Source of the DNA: Nepenthes gracilis
Taxonomy: Eukaryota; Streptophyta; Magnoliopsida; Caryophyllales; Nepenthaceae
NCBI GenBank assembly: GCA_033239525.1
Contig: BSYO01000014.1
Coordinates: 3,299,351 to 3,363,350, forward strand
Direction: 5' to 3'
Length of the DNA: 64,000 nucleotides
Shown: piece after piece, positions 21,991 through 33,808 of the stretch
Position numbering within the stretch: position 1 is the stretch's first letter
Layout: each line of letters starts with the position of its first letter
Translations under genes and position numbers: made by a program
The notes under the pieces: generated by a model
Databases searched by the model: none
What the model saw: the letters and a program-made list of their open reading frames with translations, nothing else
Told to the model about the DNA's origin: nothing

Positions 21991-23400
21991 AGGTCAGTAG
22001 GAAAATTTGACCATTGAGACAAAACAACCTGCCGGTAGGCGCAGTCGGGTGAGGCAACCGATGTGGTCCCACTAAACCTAGAGGACCCGGAGATGTGCAT
22101 ATAGATCGGTGGCTCACTCACTAGCACACTGTGCGACGAGCTGATCACGTTTTTACGACAGAACACTAATATCTTTGCGTGGACTCCCGTTGATATGCCC
22201 TGGATCCCGGTCGGAGTAATTGTCCACAAGTTAGGCCTCAATCCTGACCGCAAGTACGTCAGGTAGAAAAGGAAAAACAACTCGATTGAAAAGTTGGTTA
22301 CCATCCAGGAGAAAGTAAGGAAGCTATTGGACCCTAGCTTTATTAAGGAAGTCTAATACCAGGACTGGCTCTCTAACGCTATCCTAGTGAAGAAAAACAG
22401 CAGAAAATGGTGAATGTGCATCGATTTTACCGACGTTAACAAAGCCTATCCGAAGAATAACTTTCCTTTTTCGACTCGTCTCTACATGATGACCTCATGG
22501 ACACGGTTAGACTCCGGATGAGCCCGAGAGGATAAGAACTCGTTCATGGACATGTACTTATTGTTACAATGCACTTAGATCGGGATTCTCAAACATTTTG
22601 TTTACGAGCCGCTTATAAGTGGATAAGAAACACACCTCGTTCATGACAGACCAAGGCACTTATTACTATAAGGTAATGCAATATGCCCTTTGGTCCGAAG
22701 AACGTAGGGGCCACTTATAAGCGGCTCATAAACAAAATGTTTGAGAAGCATATCGAATGCAATATGGGGGTGTACATCGATCACATGCTCGTTAAGAGCA
22801 AGATCACTAGAAACCATATTCGCAATCTAGGAGAATCATTTGAAGTGCTCCGCACACATCAAATGAGGCTGAATTCGGCCAAGTGCATCTTCGGAGTGGT
22901 CTCGAGAAAGTTCCTAGCTTTCATTATCTCTCAACGAGGGATCGAGGTAAACCTAAAGAAGATTAAGGCCCTCGTGGACATGGCTCCACCGCGGAGCATC
23001 AAGGATATCCAGAGGGTGACCGGACGACTAGCAACCTGTCCCACTTCTAAGCTAAGTCTGGTGATAAATACCAACCATTCTTTAAGGCTTTGAGGGGGGC
23101 AAAGTCAAATGGCTTCCAATGGACGGCAGAGTGTCAGGCAGCCTTCAGTGTGTTGAAGCAATATTTGGCCAACCCACCATTGCTGATATCACTCAAGGAC
23201 GGAGAGGAGCTGTACATTTACTGGCGGTGTCATAGGCGGCCCTCAGTGCCGTCCTTGTACGCCAGGATGCTGACGCTCAACAACCGGTCTACTATGTGAG
23301 TAAGAAGTTGACCAAACCAGAGACGCCCCACCCGTGCACGGAGAAGTTAGTTTTAGCACTTGTTTTCTCCGTCGAAAAATTAAGACCCTACTTTTAGGTG
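21991..23400 (+). pseudogene. RT and first RNase H of A2, with inverted insert
   Basis: RT motifs can be followed from about 22130 (the LRQNTNIFAWTPVDMP region) through KKNSRKW (22395) to MPFGPKNVGATYKRLINKMF (22683). The catalytic YVDD reads VYIDHMLVKS at about 22770, so one catalytic Asp is lost. The stretch that should encode the MDAYSGYNQIRIHPE region is replaced near 22550-22625 by a 37-bp inverted copy of a downstream part of the same gene. The first RNase H follows (23090-23400) and is frameshifted. Confidence 0.82.
22586..22747. repeat. 37-bp inverted repeat inside the A2 RT region
   Basis: 22586-22622 is the reverse complement of 22711-22747 with a single mismatch. The arms are separated by 88 bases. 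The right arm is ordinary RT coding sequence (the RLINKMFE region); the left arm replaces other RT sequence. Confidence 0.9.
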
Positions 23401-24030
23401 CACCACATGATTGTTCTCACCAATCAGCCTCTAAAGAGCATTCTCCAGAAACCCAACATTTTTGGGCAACTGGTGAAGTGGGCTATCGAATTGAGAGAGT
23501 TCGACATCAAATTTTGGCCCATACCAATCATAAAAGGGTAGGCTCTGGCGGACTTCATCATCAAAACTACAACCCCAATTCTCGAAGAACAGCCCCTTGA
23601 GGATGCAGAACAACGTGAGGGAGTGCCAGAATGGGTCCTCCATGTAGACGGATCGTCTACGAACTTAGGCAACAGTGCTGGGGTGGTTCTCAAGACCCCT
23701 GACGGATTTAAGGTGAAGTACTCCCTTAGATTCGGCTTCCCAACTACCAACAACATTACTGAATACGAAACCCTATTAGCCGAGTTAAAATTAGCCAAAG
23801 AGTACTCCACCAAGCAACTGACAATCTGCAGTAACTCCAAGCTAGTTGTCAACCAAGTTAACGGAAGTTTCGAGGTGAGCAATCCACACTTGGCCAAGTA
23901 CTTGACCAAAGTAAAGGTGACCGCCCGGAGTTTCAACAGGTTCACCCTAGTCCATGTTCCCAAAATGGAGAACTAAAAGGTCGACCAACTAGTCAGAGCG
24001 GTAGTGTCGAAAAACCCAGAGTAGTACTCG
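23401..24030 (+). pseudogene. Second RNase H domain of A2
   Basis: EWVLHVDGSSTNLGNSAGVV (about 23629-23688) carries the first catalytic Asp. NNITEYETLLAELKLAKEYS carries the Glu. CSNSKLVVNQVNGSFE has Asn where Asp is expected, so that catalytic position is lost. The piece 23623-23976 is open, and a stop follows at VPKMEN, just where the last Asp motif should begin. Confidence 0.82.
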
Positions 24031-25337
24031 AGGGACATGCGGGAGGTCCTGAATGCTCCCAACATAGAGGAACAAGAAGCGATACAGATCTCCATGATGA
24101 AAAATTGGATGGCGCCCTACCAAAGATATATGGCGGATGGGTCACTGCCAAAAGACAGGGATGAGGCCAAGCGGATCAAGAAGACAACCGATTGGTACAC
24201 TATAGTTGATGGACGGCTATACCGCCGAGGCTACTCGACTCCGTACCTCCGATACCTAACCCCTGAGGAGGCCGACTAGGCCTTGGGCAAAGTCCTCATT
24301 GGAATTTATGGGTCGTACGTCGGCGGCAAGAACTTGGCATTCAAGATCATGCGGTAGGGTTACTACTAGCCATCATTGAAGAAGAATGCGCTCGAATTCG
24401 TAAAGAAGTGTAAGAGCTGCCAACTTCATAGCAACCTACACCACCGGCCGTCCACCAAGCTGAAGTATCTCGAGGCTCCTTGGCCCTTCGCGCAGTGGGG
24501 GCTTGACATTCTCGACCCGTTTTCCGTTGTGACAGGGTAAATGAAGTTTATCATTGCACGTATTGACTACTTCACCAAATAGATCGAGGCCATCCACTGG
24601 CCAAGATCATAGAGCACAATGCTCTTGATTTCATTTGCCAAAGCATCATCAGCAGGTTTGGCATTCCAGAGGTTATAGTGGTTAACAACGGAACCCAATT
24701 TTTTGGAAAATGTTTCACCAAGTATTGCACTAGCCTGGGCATTAGGATGGTCCACACTTCAGTGGCGTACCCTCAAGCGAATGGACAGCTGGAAGACACG
24801 AACCAGACGCTACTCCACGGTCTTAAGACCAAGTTGGAGGATGCAGGGGGCTCCTGAGTGGACGAGCTTCCCTCTGTCCTCTGGTCTTACTGGACGACTC
24901 CAAAGAAGCTGACTAGCGAGATGCCCTTCAGTCTCTGCTATAAGACTGAAGCGGTAATCCCAGTTGAGATCGGGCTTCAAATCTTAGGGTCAAATCCTTC
25001 GACCCGCAAGGTAACTCTCAGAAAATTCGAGAACATCTAGACTTATTAGAAAAAGCTTGCGATGCCACCAGAATACGAACTACAACCTACCAGTACCGAA
25101 TCGTCTACTATTACTACAAGAAGGTAAGGGCGTGGAAGTTCGACGTTGGAGACTTAGTTCTGAAAAGTATCGAGGCTACGGGCAAGATCGCCAACTGGAA
25201 TAAGCTCTCTCCAAATTGGGAAGGGTCTTTCTTAGTCTTTGCCATCCTGCGAAATGAAGCATATAAGCTCGAGACCAGGACGAAAAGTTGGTTTCACGGA
25301 CGTAAAATGCAAGCCACCTCAAATGCTACTTCCAATA
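24031..25337 (+). pseudogene. Integrase of A2
   Basis: It starts with the open piece 24037-24279 (linker, YRRGYSTPYLRYLTPEEAD). The zinc-binding domain keeps its Cys pair (KKCKSCQLH) but its His residues read as other residues. Core motifs are ARIDYFTK (first Asp kept), VVNNGTQF (second Asp now Asn) and a frameshifted NGQLEDTNQT. The C-terminal tail with the YYKKVRAW and HLKCYFQ-like motifs ends at a TAA (25335-25337). It is non-functional. Confidence 0.85.
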
Positions 25338-25538
25338 ACGGCCCAGGTAGGTAGTTCGCATGATTGTATGTAAGTACTTTTACTCAACTGTCAATCAATA
25401 AAAAAAAGTATTCCCCTTTATATGCTGTGTTTGGTTTCTTTCCATTTTATATATTGTATGTTTGTATGTCTTTCTTATTGTAGGGTTAGGCGACCTAAAC
25501 TACCCCTAAATCGGACAGATTTTTATTCGCTCATTAAT
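25338..25538 (+). other. A2 spacer after pol
   Basis: Homologous to 358-552 of A1, with the same poly-T patch and the TACCCCTAAATCGGA motif before the repeat array. No ORF. Confidence 0.5.
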
Positions 25539-25738
25539 AAACCTTGATTATCCAAACGGCTCATGAGCGGTTGTATTTAAACCCTGATCATCTAGACGGC
25601 TCATGGGTGGTCGTATTTAAACCTTGGTCATTCGAGCGGCCCGTAGTTGGTCGAATCTAAACCATGATCATCCAAGTAGCTCATAAGCGGTCGTATCTAA
25701 ACCTTGATCATCCAAACAGCCCATTTGTGGTCAAAATC
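25539..25738 (+). repeat. 40-bp tandem repeat, five units (A2)
   Basis: Five 40-bp units with the same AAACCTTGATCATCCAA-like core as in A1. They are in phase with, and equal in number to, the A1 array. Confidence 0.85.
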
Positions 25739-26298
25739 TTAGGGGGCTTATGCAGCACACGCGACAAACTCTTTCATAAGAAGATAGCTTGATCAGTCAA
25801 TGATGATCAAACTCCTCCAAAGCTAGCCACCCTAGTGTAGACTTGGGTGGCGCCACCAAACCTTACTCATGCACGAGTAACAGGCAAGCTTAACATGACG
25901 TCAACGTCAGCCTTGAAGTCTCCACAAGGGACTAGGTCCTTCACGAAGCACCCAAAACACCTTAAGCAAGGCAGATAGCCAACTTGCAAGCGGTACACCA
26001 AGTTGGCCAGCCAATACAATAAGCAAACAATTTGAAAACAGTGATAAAAGCAAAGAAATGCAATGTCAATAAAATACTCATTTTATTTGAGACAATATAC
26101 ATTTACATCAATGAACAAAAGAGAGCTAAAGTCACAAAAAGTTAAGGAGGTGATGGTGGCCCTCAACCGCTCTCCATGGCTCCCCCACGAGGCTCTCGCG
26201 ATGCTGAGCAGACCGGTTTAGTAGGTTAAAAACTCCGATAGAAAATTAGGATCAACAAGCCGCACAATACACCGATTGATGTTGATCCCCTCCTATAA
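25739..26298. other. A2 spacer with internal G-rich tract
   Basis: CTTAGGGGGCTTA ends at about 25750 and is followed by CAGCACACGCGAC, as in A1. Nothing coding is seen to 26298. Confidence 0.5.
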
Positions 26299-28083
26299 TC
26301 ATGCCAACATCATGTTTGAGACCTCATGAGGGCAAATGCGACGGCTCAACTCATTCTCCAAAGTGGACATCTGCCCCGCAAGCTGATCGATAAACCTCTT
26401 GACCCGTTCATTCTCCTCCTTCAAACGATCACTCTCATCCACCAGGCCAGCCACCATAGCATCCTTCAAGCCAACGTTCTCCTCCCTTAACTTGGCATTT
26501 TTTTGCCTCCAAGCCAACCAGCACAGACTCTAAGGCAGCAGCGTCATCCCAATACTCCACCTTCAAAGCCTCCAATTCCGCATCGAGCCGGGCGATCTCC
26601 GTATCTTTATCGGAGATCACCTTATCTCGCTACCCAAACGCCTTAATGACTGCGCTTGCGACTTTATCCGTCTGCGTAAAAGATAAAGGTCAGTAACGGC
26701 AAAATTAAAGGTAAGGCAAGTTACAAAAGTATACTTGCCATATCCTTCGCACCGGCCTCTCTGGCCTGACGTGCAGCCTTGGCTTCGACGACGATTTAGG
26801 AGTGGACCCCTCCTGAACAGGCCTGGCAATAAGCTCCGTCACAAGCTCCTCCGATAGCCCCACGAAAAGAGCCTCTATCCCTAGCGGCTCCCTGGCAAAG
26901 GGCTCCTCTTGCACCTCTGCAGTCTCACCAACAGCCTGAATAAGCTCTCCGGCGATTGGCGCCCCTTAAACCTCCTGGAGCTCCCCAATAGCAAGCTCCT
27001 CCAATGGTACAGTCGTAGTAGACTCCTTCAATAGTGCAATTATCAATACAACTGGAGGCACAGTAGACGCCTCCTTAGGTTCCCTAGATGGCGTCTCCTC
27101 CGGCAAAACAATAGCCCGCTCCGCTATGGGCTCCGTAGGGAACTCCATTGACCCCAAACGCTCCTATTGCGACAAGACCAAAACGACGAAGCTGGCAAAA
27201 GAATAAAACCTGGCCCTAAGGGCCTCATCAGTAGGCTCAACACCACCCAAATCAAAGCTATTGCCAACTTTCAAAAGCTAGCCGGCCAGCATGCTTCCTG
27301 GCTCGAGGAAGGAGGAGGAAGAGGGCATCACCATTCTATTCACCCTAGAACCCTCAGGAGACCCCTCACCAAACGACACTCTAATCGCAAGGGACCTTGC
27401 CTTCCTCTTTCTAGGTGGTTCCCTCATCTTCTACTCCGAAGAAGGAGGCCCCCACTTGGCCTTCTTGGCCTCAACGTGAAAGACCAATGGGTCTCTCCGG
27501 AACTCCAAAATATGACTCTCAACCAACTTGACTAGCCACTCTAGGGACGCCGTCTCCTCCTCAGAGGGTGCCCCGATATAGATTTTGGGCACTTTGCTCC
27601 ACTCATTTGCCAATGGCTAGGACTCACCCACGTGAATAAAGAAATACCGATTCTTTTAGTTATTCAAAGAGTCGTATATGACGGTGCTTACCTAGAGACC
27701 GCCGCGTGGGCCAAGGGAGATCCGCTCCGCTCCCTGGTTAAACTTGAACAGTCCTCTAACTATCGTAACCGCCAACCGCCCGAATAATGACGAAGGAATA
27801 TATAGAAGAAGCACAAATAATACACCGCATTCGCATAAAACTATGTGATTAAGATTTAAAATGCCCAAAAAATCACTAGCAGTTCGTCGGTAACAGGAAC
27901 GCACAGACCACTCCTCAAATGGGCCTCGTAGATGGTCACGTAGCCCTCAGGTGGTAGAAACGCCCTGTCATCCTTCCCAGGAACTCGAAAGTCCACCTCC
28001 TTAGGAATATTGTATTCTACAAACAACTCCTTCACATCACCTTCGTTAAGAACCAAAACAATATCAACAATAGAGGAAGCCAT
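26299..28083 (-). pseudogene. Antisense ORF of A2, broken
   Basis: The start is at ATG 28083-28081 (minus), with MASSIVDIVLVLNEGDVKEL and then VTIYEAHLRSGLCVPVTDEL, stopping at 27856. The middle piece, 27613-27431, contains IYIGAPSEEETASLEWLVKL and VEAKKAKWGPPSSE. The C-terminal coiled coil, 26620-26299, contains DESDRLKEENERVKRFIDQL and RRICPHEVSNMML. Order and spacing match A1 and A4. Stops and frame changes separate the pieces. Confidence 0.75.
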
Positions 28084-29109
28084 GGATGTGAAAACGGAAG
28101 AGGTGGCAAGACACTTAGAGTTTTTCCATGCAAAGGAAGATAAAGGAAAGCGTGAAAAATTTAAAAAGAAAACGGATGGACAACTTAAAGGCCATTGTGA
28201 ACATAAAGCACACTAACCATCTCATAAACGTGTGTCATCATTGCTGCCATGTGTCATTTCCTGAACGGATACCGTCGAATTAGATCCTCTGATGCATTAA
28301 TTACCAGAATCTTGAATTCACCGCGTGTAAAAACATGGCCGCCTTTTCGTCTGACAGGCCGGCTAATGATGGTATGTCTTTTCAACTCCCACGAGTCCTC
28401 CAAATTTTTACTTAAACAGCCAACAAATCTGGTAAACATTTCCTTCACCAAGTTCTCCGGATTTTAGTCTAAATGGTCAGCGAATCTGGTTTGCAACAAC
28501 TTGAGCTCAGATCTTCGAATCCAACCCGGACCGTCACGATGAAAATCTCAATTCTCTAAAATCATCAATTACACGTCATCAAGCAGCTTAAATGAACTCA
28601 ATAGTATCATTTAAGACACCATCAATAATCATCATAAGTGCATCATAAAATAAATATCCAAAATAGTAATAGATAACTTCAAGAAACGACATCGATATCC
28701 AAAAATATCAATCATCATAAAGAAAATCTAATAAAAATCGAACAGTAACTCAACCACGAAAATTTTAAATATCTATCCTGAAAGCATCAATATCTGAGAT
28801 TACCTCTACCTGGAGTCTACACAATAATACGCGATATCTTTTATCTTGATGTCAACCTGTCTCCTTTGAAGCCAATAAAACATAAGAGTGAGTCGAATGC
28901 TTAGTAAGTAAAAATAAACAAAAATAGAATAGTACAATTAAATATCCTGACGATAACATAATGAATAAAATTAATAATAACAGGTAATATATCAATAACT
29001 TTTCAAGATTCAATAATATATTGGATCCATGACTCCAAAGCCATATAAACAACTGGATATCTAGAAGGCAACATGGATTCCACTGAATCCAATCATTAGT
29101 TTAATACGA

Positions 29110-29700
29110 GGTCACGACTGTACGAGATAACAAAAATCTCCTTGACCTTATTCTACCATAGTGAATCAATGGCCACGGATTTACACCCCTAACTGTTAGG
29201 TAAATGTAACGAGGTTATCAATGATATCTAACTACCCCAAAAGTCCTCCCAGAGGCTGTACCCGTAACATGCCGATACCACTCGTGATACTCTTTGCCAA
29301 ATAATATCACAAATATCATCTTCTCGACTGGCCACTAGGTTATAAGTATCCCTCCTCAATATCAACGACCTCGACCAATTATACAAGATAACAAGAATTC
29401 GATTATTCACCCAATTTGAAGTCACGACTGTACGAGATAACAAGAATCTCCATGGACTTTATTTTACTATAGTGAACCAAAGGCCACGAATTTACGTCCC
29501 CAACGGTTGAGTAAGTATAACAAGGTTATCCATGGTATCCAACTATCCCTACAGTCCTCCCAAAGGCTATACCCATAGTATGCCGATACTATCCGTGATA
29601 CCCCTCGCCAAATGATATCCAATATATCATCTTCTACGATGGTCATTAGGTTATAAGTATCTATTCTCAATATCAATGACCTCAACCTCCGAAATGGAAT
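29110..29700. repeat. About 300-bp tandem duplication inside the nested LTR
   Basis: The segment from about 29110 to 29390 is repeated from about 29412 to 29695. Both start GTCACGACTGTACGAGATAA and share AGTCCTCCCA, ATGCCGATAC and TAGGTTATAAGTATC. Divergence between copies is clearly visible, so the duplication is old. Confidence 0.8.
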
Positions 29701-31042
29701 TGGTCTTCGAAAAGTATAGACTACTCCAAGGTCCGACGAACTCCCAATCGTCTGGATACCGTAGAGTCGTCGTACATTCTCTATTACTTATCCATAGAAT
29801 GCCAATAAGATATGCGCACGCCACCAAGGTTAACACAAAATTTTATTGGATTTCATCAATAAAATACATGAATAATCATGTAACCAATTACTTGCATTTC
29901 AGGCATACCAATACTCACGCATAGTTTCATATAACATATTTTACCATCAATATAAATCAATATACTTATGATATACCATCCCATATATATATATACTGAC
30001 ACACACAACATCAGCCATATGCGTTTTCCTCTACACCCCACACCTTCCCCGTCGTGGCCCGCATACACCCACACATCCCCAACCCCAACACACACCTCTA
30101 CGCACTCATGGGCACACACACCAGCAACACACGCTGCTTACCCTCACCCACAAACACGACGCACACACTCAGTCAGCAAACCACGCTGTCTAGCAACACC
30201 CACGTTGCACCCAGCACACACCTGCATCGCCCTTCCACTTCTCACCATCTCTAGCCCAACACGCGCATGATAGAGCCAAGTGTTGTGTTCCCTTCAAGCG
30301 TATCCCCATTCTCACATATGAAAATTAAAGTCTAAGCTTCCTTAATTCAACAGGTTTTCTAGCATAAATCCATTAACTATTGCGTTCCAGTTCAGCCTAA
30401 GCCCCTGAAACAACTCCGCCTCCATCGTCTAGAGCTGATACTCTGTTTTTTCCCCCAATTCCCGATTCACCACTGAATTGGAACAATTAGCACAAATCAC
30501 CTCATGAAGGCATACAATCAATATCAAAGAATAAAAAGGAGGGATTTATTTGCAAAAATAATGGGTCCAATTATCTTTGCCATTGCCGGTCACTAAGCCC
30601 GGCTGGAAAACAAAAAACAGAGGACTATGCTCTGGTTTCCAACAATTTTGCCAAACCCATTAAATTCGAGACAATGAAATGTAAAACCACCATTTTATAA
30701 CTTCATTGGACAATTTACGATAACCCCAATATCCCATTAAGCCCAAGGTACCAATCGTGCCCTCAACAAGCCGTGGCTCTGTACCCGGGTTCTCAAATTG
30801 GTGACCTCAGTTTTTGCCATTTTCCCACCTGTCCACACATGAAATTAGATATTCAACATTAACAATACTAAAGGAAGTGTTTATTTTCCCTCTATTTTGA
30901 GCTCGATGGTGGCGGTTTTGTGAGTTCTTCTTCTTCTCCAGTTTGTCATCCTCCTTCTCTAATCCTACCACCACCTTAAATAAGGAGAAGGGCCCCGGTT
31001 AGGGTTTGCCAAAATTTCTATTTGAGCTCAGATCCTGCCGTG

Positions 31043-31200
31043 CACTGCTCCTTCCTTTTTCCTCCATTTTCTCTTCTCCCTTTCTTTTTCTTCTCTTCCT
31101 TTCCCTTTCTTCTCTTCCTTTCCTTTCTCCTCCTTTTCTTTTTCTTTTCTTTCTTTCTTTTTCTTTTTCTTCTTTCTTTTCTTTCCTCCCACTTACCGTG

Positions 31201-31256
<56 letters not shown>
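31043..31256. repeat. CT-rich tract and ATT microsatellite
   Basis: A pyrimidine tract of about 150 bases (31043-31195) followed by some 18 ATT triplets (31202-31256). It lies inside the nested LTR. Open frames here are low-complexity artefacts. Confidence 0.9.
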
Positions 31257-31835
31257 ATAAATTTCTTTTTATAATTAAAAATATTAATTAATTACATAAT
31301 TACCCTTACAATATATTTAAATTTTTAATCATAATTTTTAATATTTTGACTTCTTCTAAATTTAATTATATATTCAGTCAACGAATACTAATAAATTAAA
31401 ATTTACCTAATAAATATTCATTTAATTAGTTTTGTTCAATATTAACTAAATTTTTTATTCAACTCTAAATTTTAATCGATACTCTAAATATCAAAACCTA
31501 ATCTACCGATCCAACACTCTAAATTTTTTAAGCACAATTATCTAAATCTAATTCAACGGTCTATATACTTCAAGCTCATATTTTCAATCCGAATTACGAA
31601 ACTTTATGTCTAAAATTACTAAAAATAATTATTTCAACTAAACAATAAATTAAAATTGTTCGGGGTGTTACACAGTCAATGTGCCCTTCCATAGTTCTCC
31701 AAAGTTTGGCCAGACGGTCAACGAATTCGGTCAATGTGCCCTTCCACAACTTCGCCCTCGGTTCAGTAGACCGTAACGGACGACAGTCAGACACATCCCA
31801 TTATGAAAACTGGATGTCATAATTTAGACCACCAA

Positions 31836-31848
31836 CATGGGGAGCTAA
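31836..31848 (+). promoter_or_regulatory. 3' polypurine tract, A2
   Basis: CATGGGGAGCTAA immediately before the 3' LTR, a variant of the ATGGGGGGCTAG tract. Confidence 0.7.
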
Positions 31849-32888
31849 TAATGGTACCGCCCATAGTGGGCTGGCCCAAGAGGAGAAATGGCCCAAATCC
31901 ATGAATGCCCATATGTGCGCCTAAACGATCAATGCCAAGCGTTGACCGGATGATATGCCAAATTAGGAGGTCAACAGGCTCCCCAAGAGACGGTCAATAC
32001 TTCTATTGATCGGAAGTATTACAGTAGGTTGGCCCAAGAGAGTAAGTCTCACGTGGACAAAGCCCAATTGGGCCCACATTTCCATACACAACCAACAACG
32101 GCTCCCTTCCCTAATTTTGCGCCTTTTCAGAAGGCAATCTTCACTGCAATGGGCACCAATAGATTCCATAAGAAAAGCACTCGATTATCTCTTCTTACCC
32201 GCTATAAACCCTAACGGTAACAAGATGCAAAAGGAAGGCAAGTAATCTTGAGAGCCGTTGCCCACCAGAAAGGAAGCAATTCCAACAGATTGTAGAAATC
32301 AAACCTTCTTTCCCAAGGAAGGTCACCCGACAAATTGAAGGAATCAAACCTTCCTATCCAAGGAAGGTCGTCCAACATTTCATCTATAAAAACCCATGGA
32401 GTTTTCACTCCAGGACAAGCTCACTTCTAAGATTATAACGCTCACTGTTGAGATCATACACGCTCATTACTTAGATTTCAGAGGCTCTCATCTCCTCTAA
32501 AAGCTTTTATAGGTGCTCTGACAGTTCTTTAAGCTTTCACGCTTATAGAACTCAGACTCTTAGTCTCTCTCTACGTTCCTTGCAAACACAAAGTTGAGAG
32601 ATCGTACTCCTCACGAGCCACAAAAACATCTCTCACGTTTAAAAACCAAACACCCATCTCAAACACTGTTCATCTTCTTTCTGCTCTCATTTTCATTTAT
32701 CTTTTTAAAAGTCGAATACTGATTACTAACTTGAGCGTCAGAATATTTTTAATTGGACAACATCCCGCTGACACATAACCTTTTATTTGCTGTATAGTAG
32801 TGTAAAGGGTCCAAATTTGGTGAATAGATCCGAATCCAACGATCAAGTCAATCCGATTTATTCAAAATTTAGATTTAGGGACGTATCA
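31849..32888 (+). mobile_element. 3' LTR of A2
   Basis: 1040 bp, starting TAATGGTACCGCCCATA (TG mutated to TA) and ending GGGACGTATCA. The U3 has CAATGCCAAGCGTTGACC and GACGGTCAATACTTCTATTGA-type inverted W-box pairs. It is followed by TATAT, the target duplication shared with 17837-17841. Confidence 0.87.
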
Positions 32889-33660
32889 TATATAATTATA
32901 AATTATTATTTTATAAATTAATAAAATATAAATATAAATATGAGTATTTAATATATAATAAAAAATTTATTTAATTTATAATTTAATTTATTTATATTTT
33001 TTATTTTTATGACTTAATATTTTATAAAAATAATTAAAAAATTTTATTTATTAATAAATAAGGGGTTAACTCTCTCAGTTAAAGAGATGAACCCCCTTTT
33101 TAAAATTTAGACTATTTATTTTAAAATAAATAATTATTATTTAATAATTAAATTTATAATAAATAATTCAAATCATAAGAACAATATTTCCATCTCGAGC
33201 TACCCACCACTAAGAAGCTTGGGATGTCCTCAAAAGTCGTTAGATTTTAAATATAATAGCATGTATTTTTCTTACAAAAAATAATAAAAATAAAAAAATA
33301 AAAAAATATTTTTTATATAAAAATACAAGCCATTAGATTTTAAATTCAACGGGATCCTACTTCTCTCATCCACACCATCAATTTTAAAAAATTCAACGGT
33401 TAAAATTTAAATACTATATAATAATATGTAAATAATTATTTTTATTAATTAAAATTTAAACACTATATAATGATATGTAAATAATTATTTTTATTAAAAA
33501 TTTTTTAATATTTAATTTAATATTTAATAAATATTAATATTTAAAAAAATAAATTAAAAATATAAATATATTTAATATTTTTTATTTTTTAAATTTTAAC
33601 CATTGCATTAATCGCCACTATCCCAAATCCGCTGCGCCCCACGTTTTGCCCTCCCCTCCC
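32889..33660. other. AT-rich region upstream of the serine acetyltransferase
   Basis: Very AT-rich intergenic DNA. It includes a 49-bp direct tandem repeat (33402-33450 and 33451-33499) and an imperfect inverted sequence AAGGGGTT...AACCCCCTT at about 33059-33098. No genes are seen. It presumably holds distal promoter sequence of the next gene. Confidence 0.5.
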
Positions 33661-33668
33661 CGCAAATC

Positions 33669-33676
33669 TATATATA
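33669..33676 (+). promoter_or_regulatory. TATA box of the serine acetyltransferase gene
   Basis: TATATATA-type sequence (CTATATATATC) about 135 bases before the start codon, followed by a CT-rich leader typical of plant 5' untranslated regions. Confidence 0.6.
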
Positions 33677-33808
33677 TCACCTTCTCTCTTTCGTTCCCAC
33701 ACCGCCACTTTGGTATTCTTTCCCTCTTTTCTGCAATCGAGCCATCTCACAGATCTTCAATCGGGAATCTTCGTTAACCCTAGCCAGCGAAGCCCCTTCA
33801 AGAAAACA

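Larger units (their letters stand above)
28492..31672 (-). mobile_element. Reversed LTR (about 3.2 kb) nested in A2
   Basis: Sequence unrelated to family A interrupts the pre-LTR repeats. On the minus strand it starts TGTAACACCCCGAAC (31672) and ends GTTGCA (28492), a typical chromovirus-style LTR start. A minus-strand TATTTAAGG box lies near 30980, followed by a purine-rich leader. The left flank CTGGT (28486-28490) matches a degraded CAGT on the right (31673-31676), consistent with an old target duplication. No coding sequence is present, so it is most simply a solo LTR. It contains a roughly 300-bp tandem duplication and an ATT microsatellite. Confidence 0.7.
17842..32888 (+). mobile_element. 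Complete, nested and decayed Tat-lineage gypsy element A2
   Basis: Both ends are defined. TGATGGGTA starts at 17842 after TATAT, and the 3' LTR ends ACGTATCA at 32888 before TATAT (32889-32893). Inside are gag, protease, RT, two RNase H domains, integrase, 40-bp repeats, the antisense ORF and a polypurine tract, in the same order as B. The 5' LTR is interrupted by TRIM-like LTR fragments, and the 3' non-coding part by a reversed 3.2-kb LTR. Removing these gives about 10.8 kb. Stop codons are very frequent, and catalytic motifs of RT and integrase are lost, so this is an old copy. Confidence 0.88.

Noticed and set aside
25539..25738. CRISPR-like direct repeats
   Set aside because: Units are contiguous with no unique spacers and belong to a plant retrotransposon.
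29968..30270. 100-residue Thr/His/Pro-rich frame
   Set aside because: Low-complexity CA-rich sequence inside the nested LTR; no domain.
31006..31291. Phe/Ser/Leu-rich frames ending in a run of Ile or Leu
   Set aside because: They come from a CT tract and ATT microsatellite.
33710..33808. 33 extra residues upstream of the SERAT start
   Set aside because: That frame has no ATG before 33809; the ATG at 33809 has a good context and the usual MAACIDT start.
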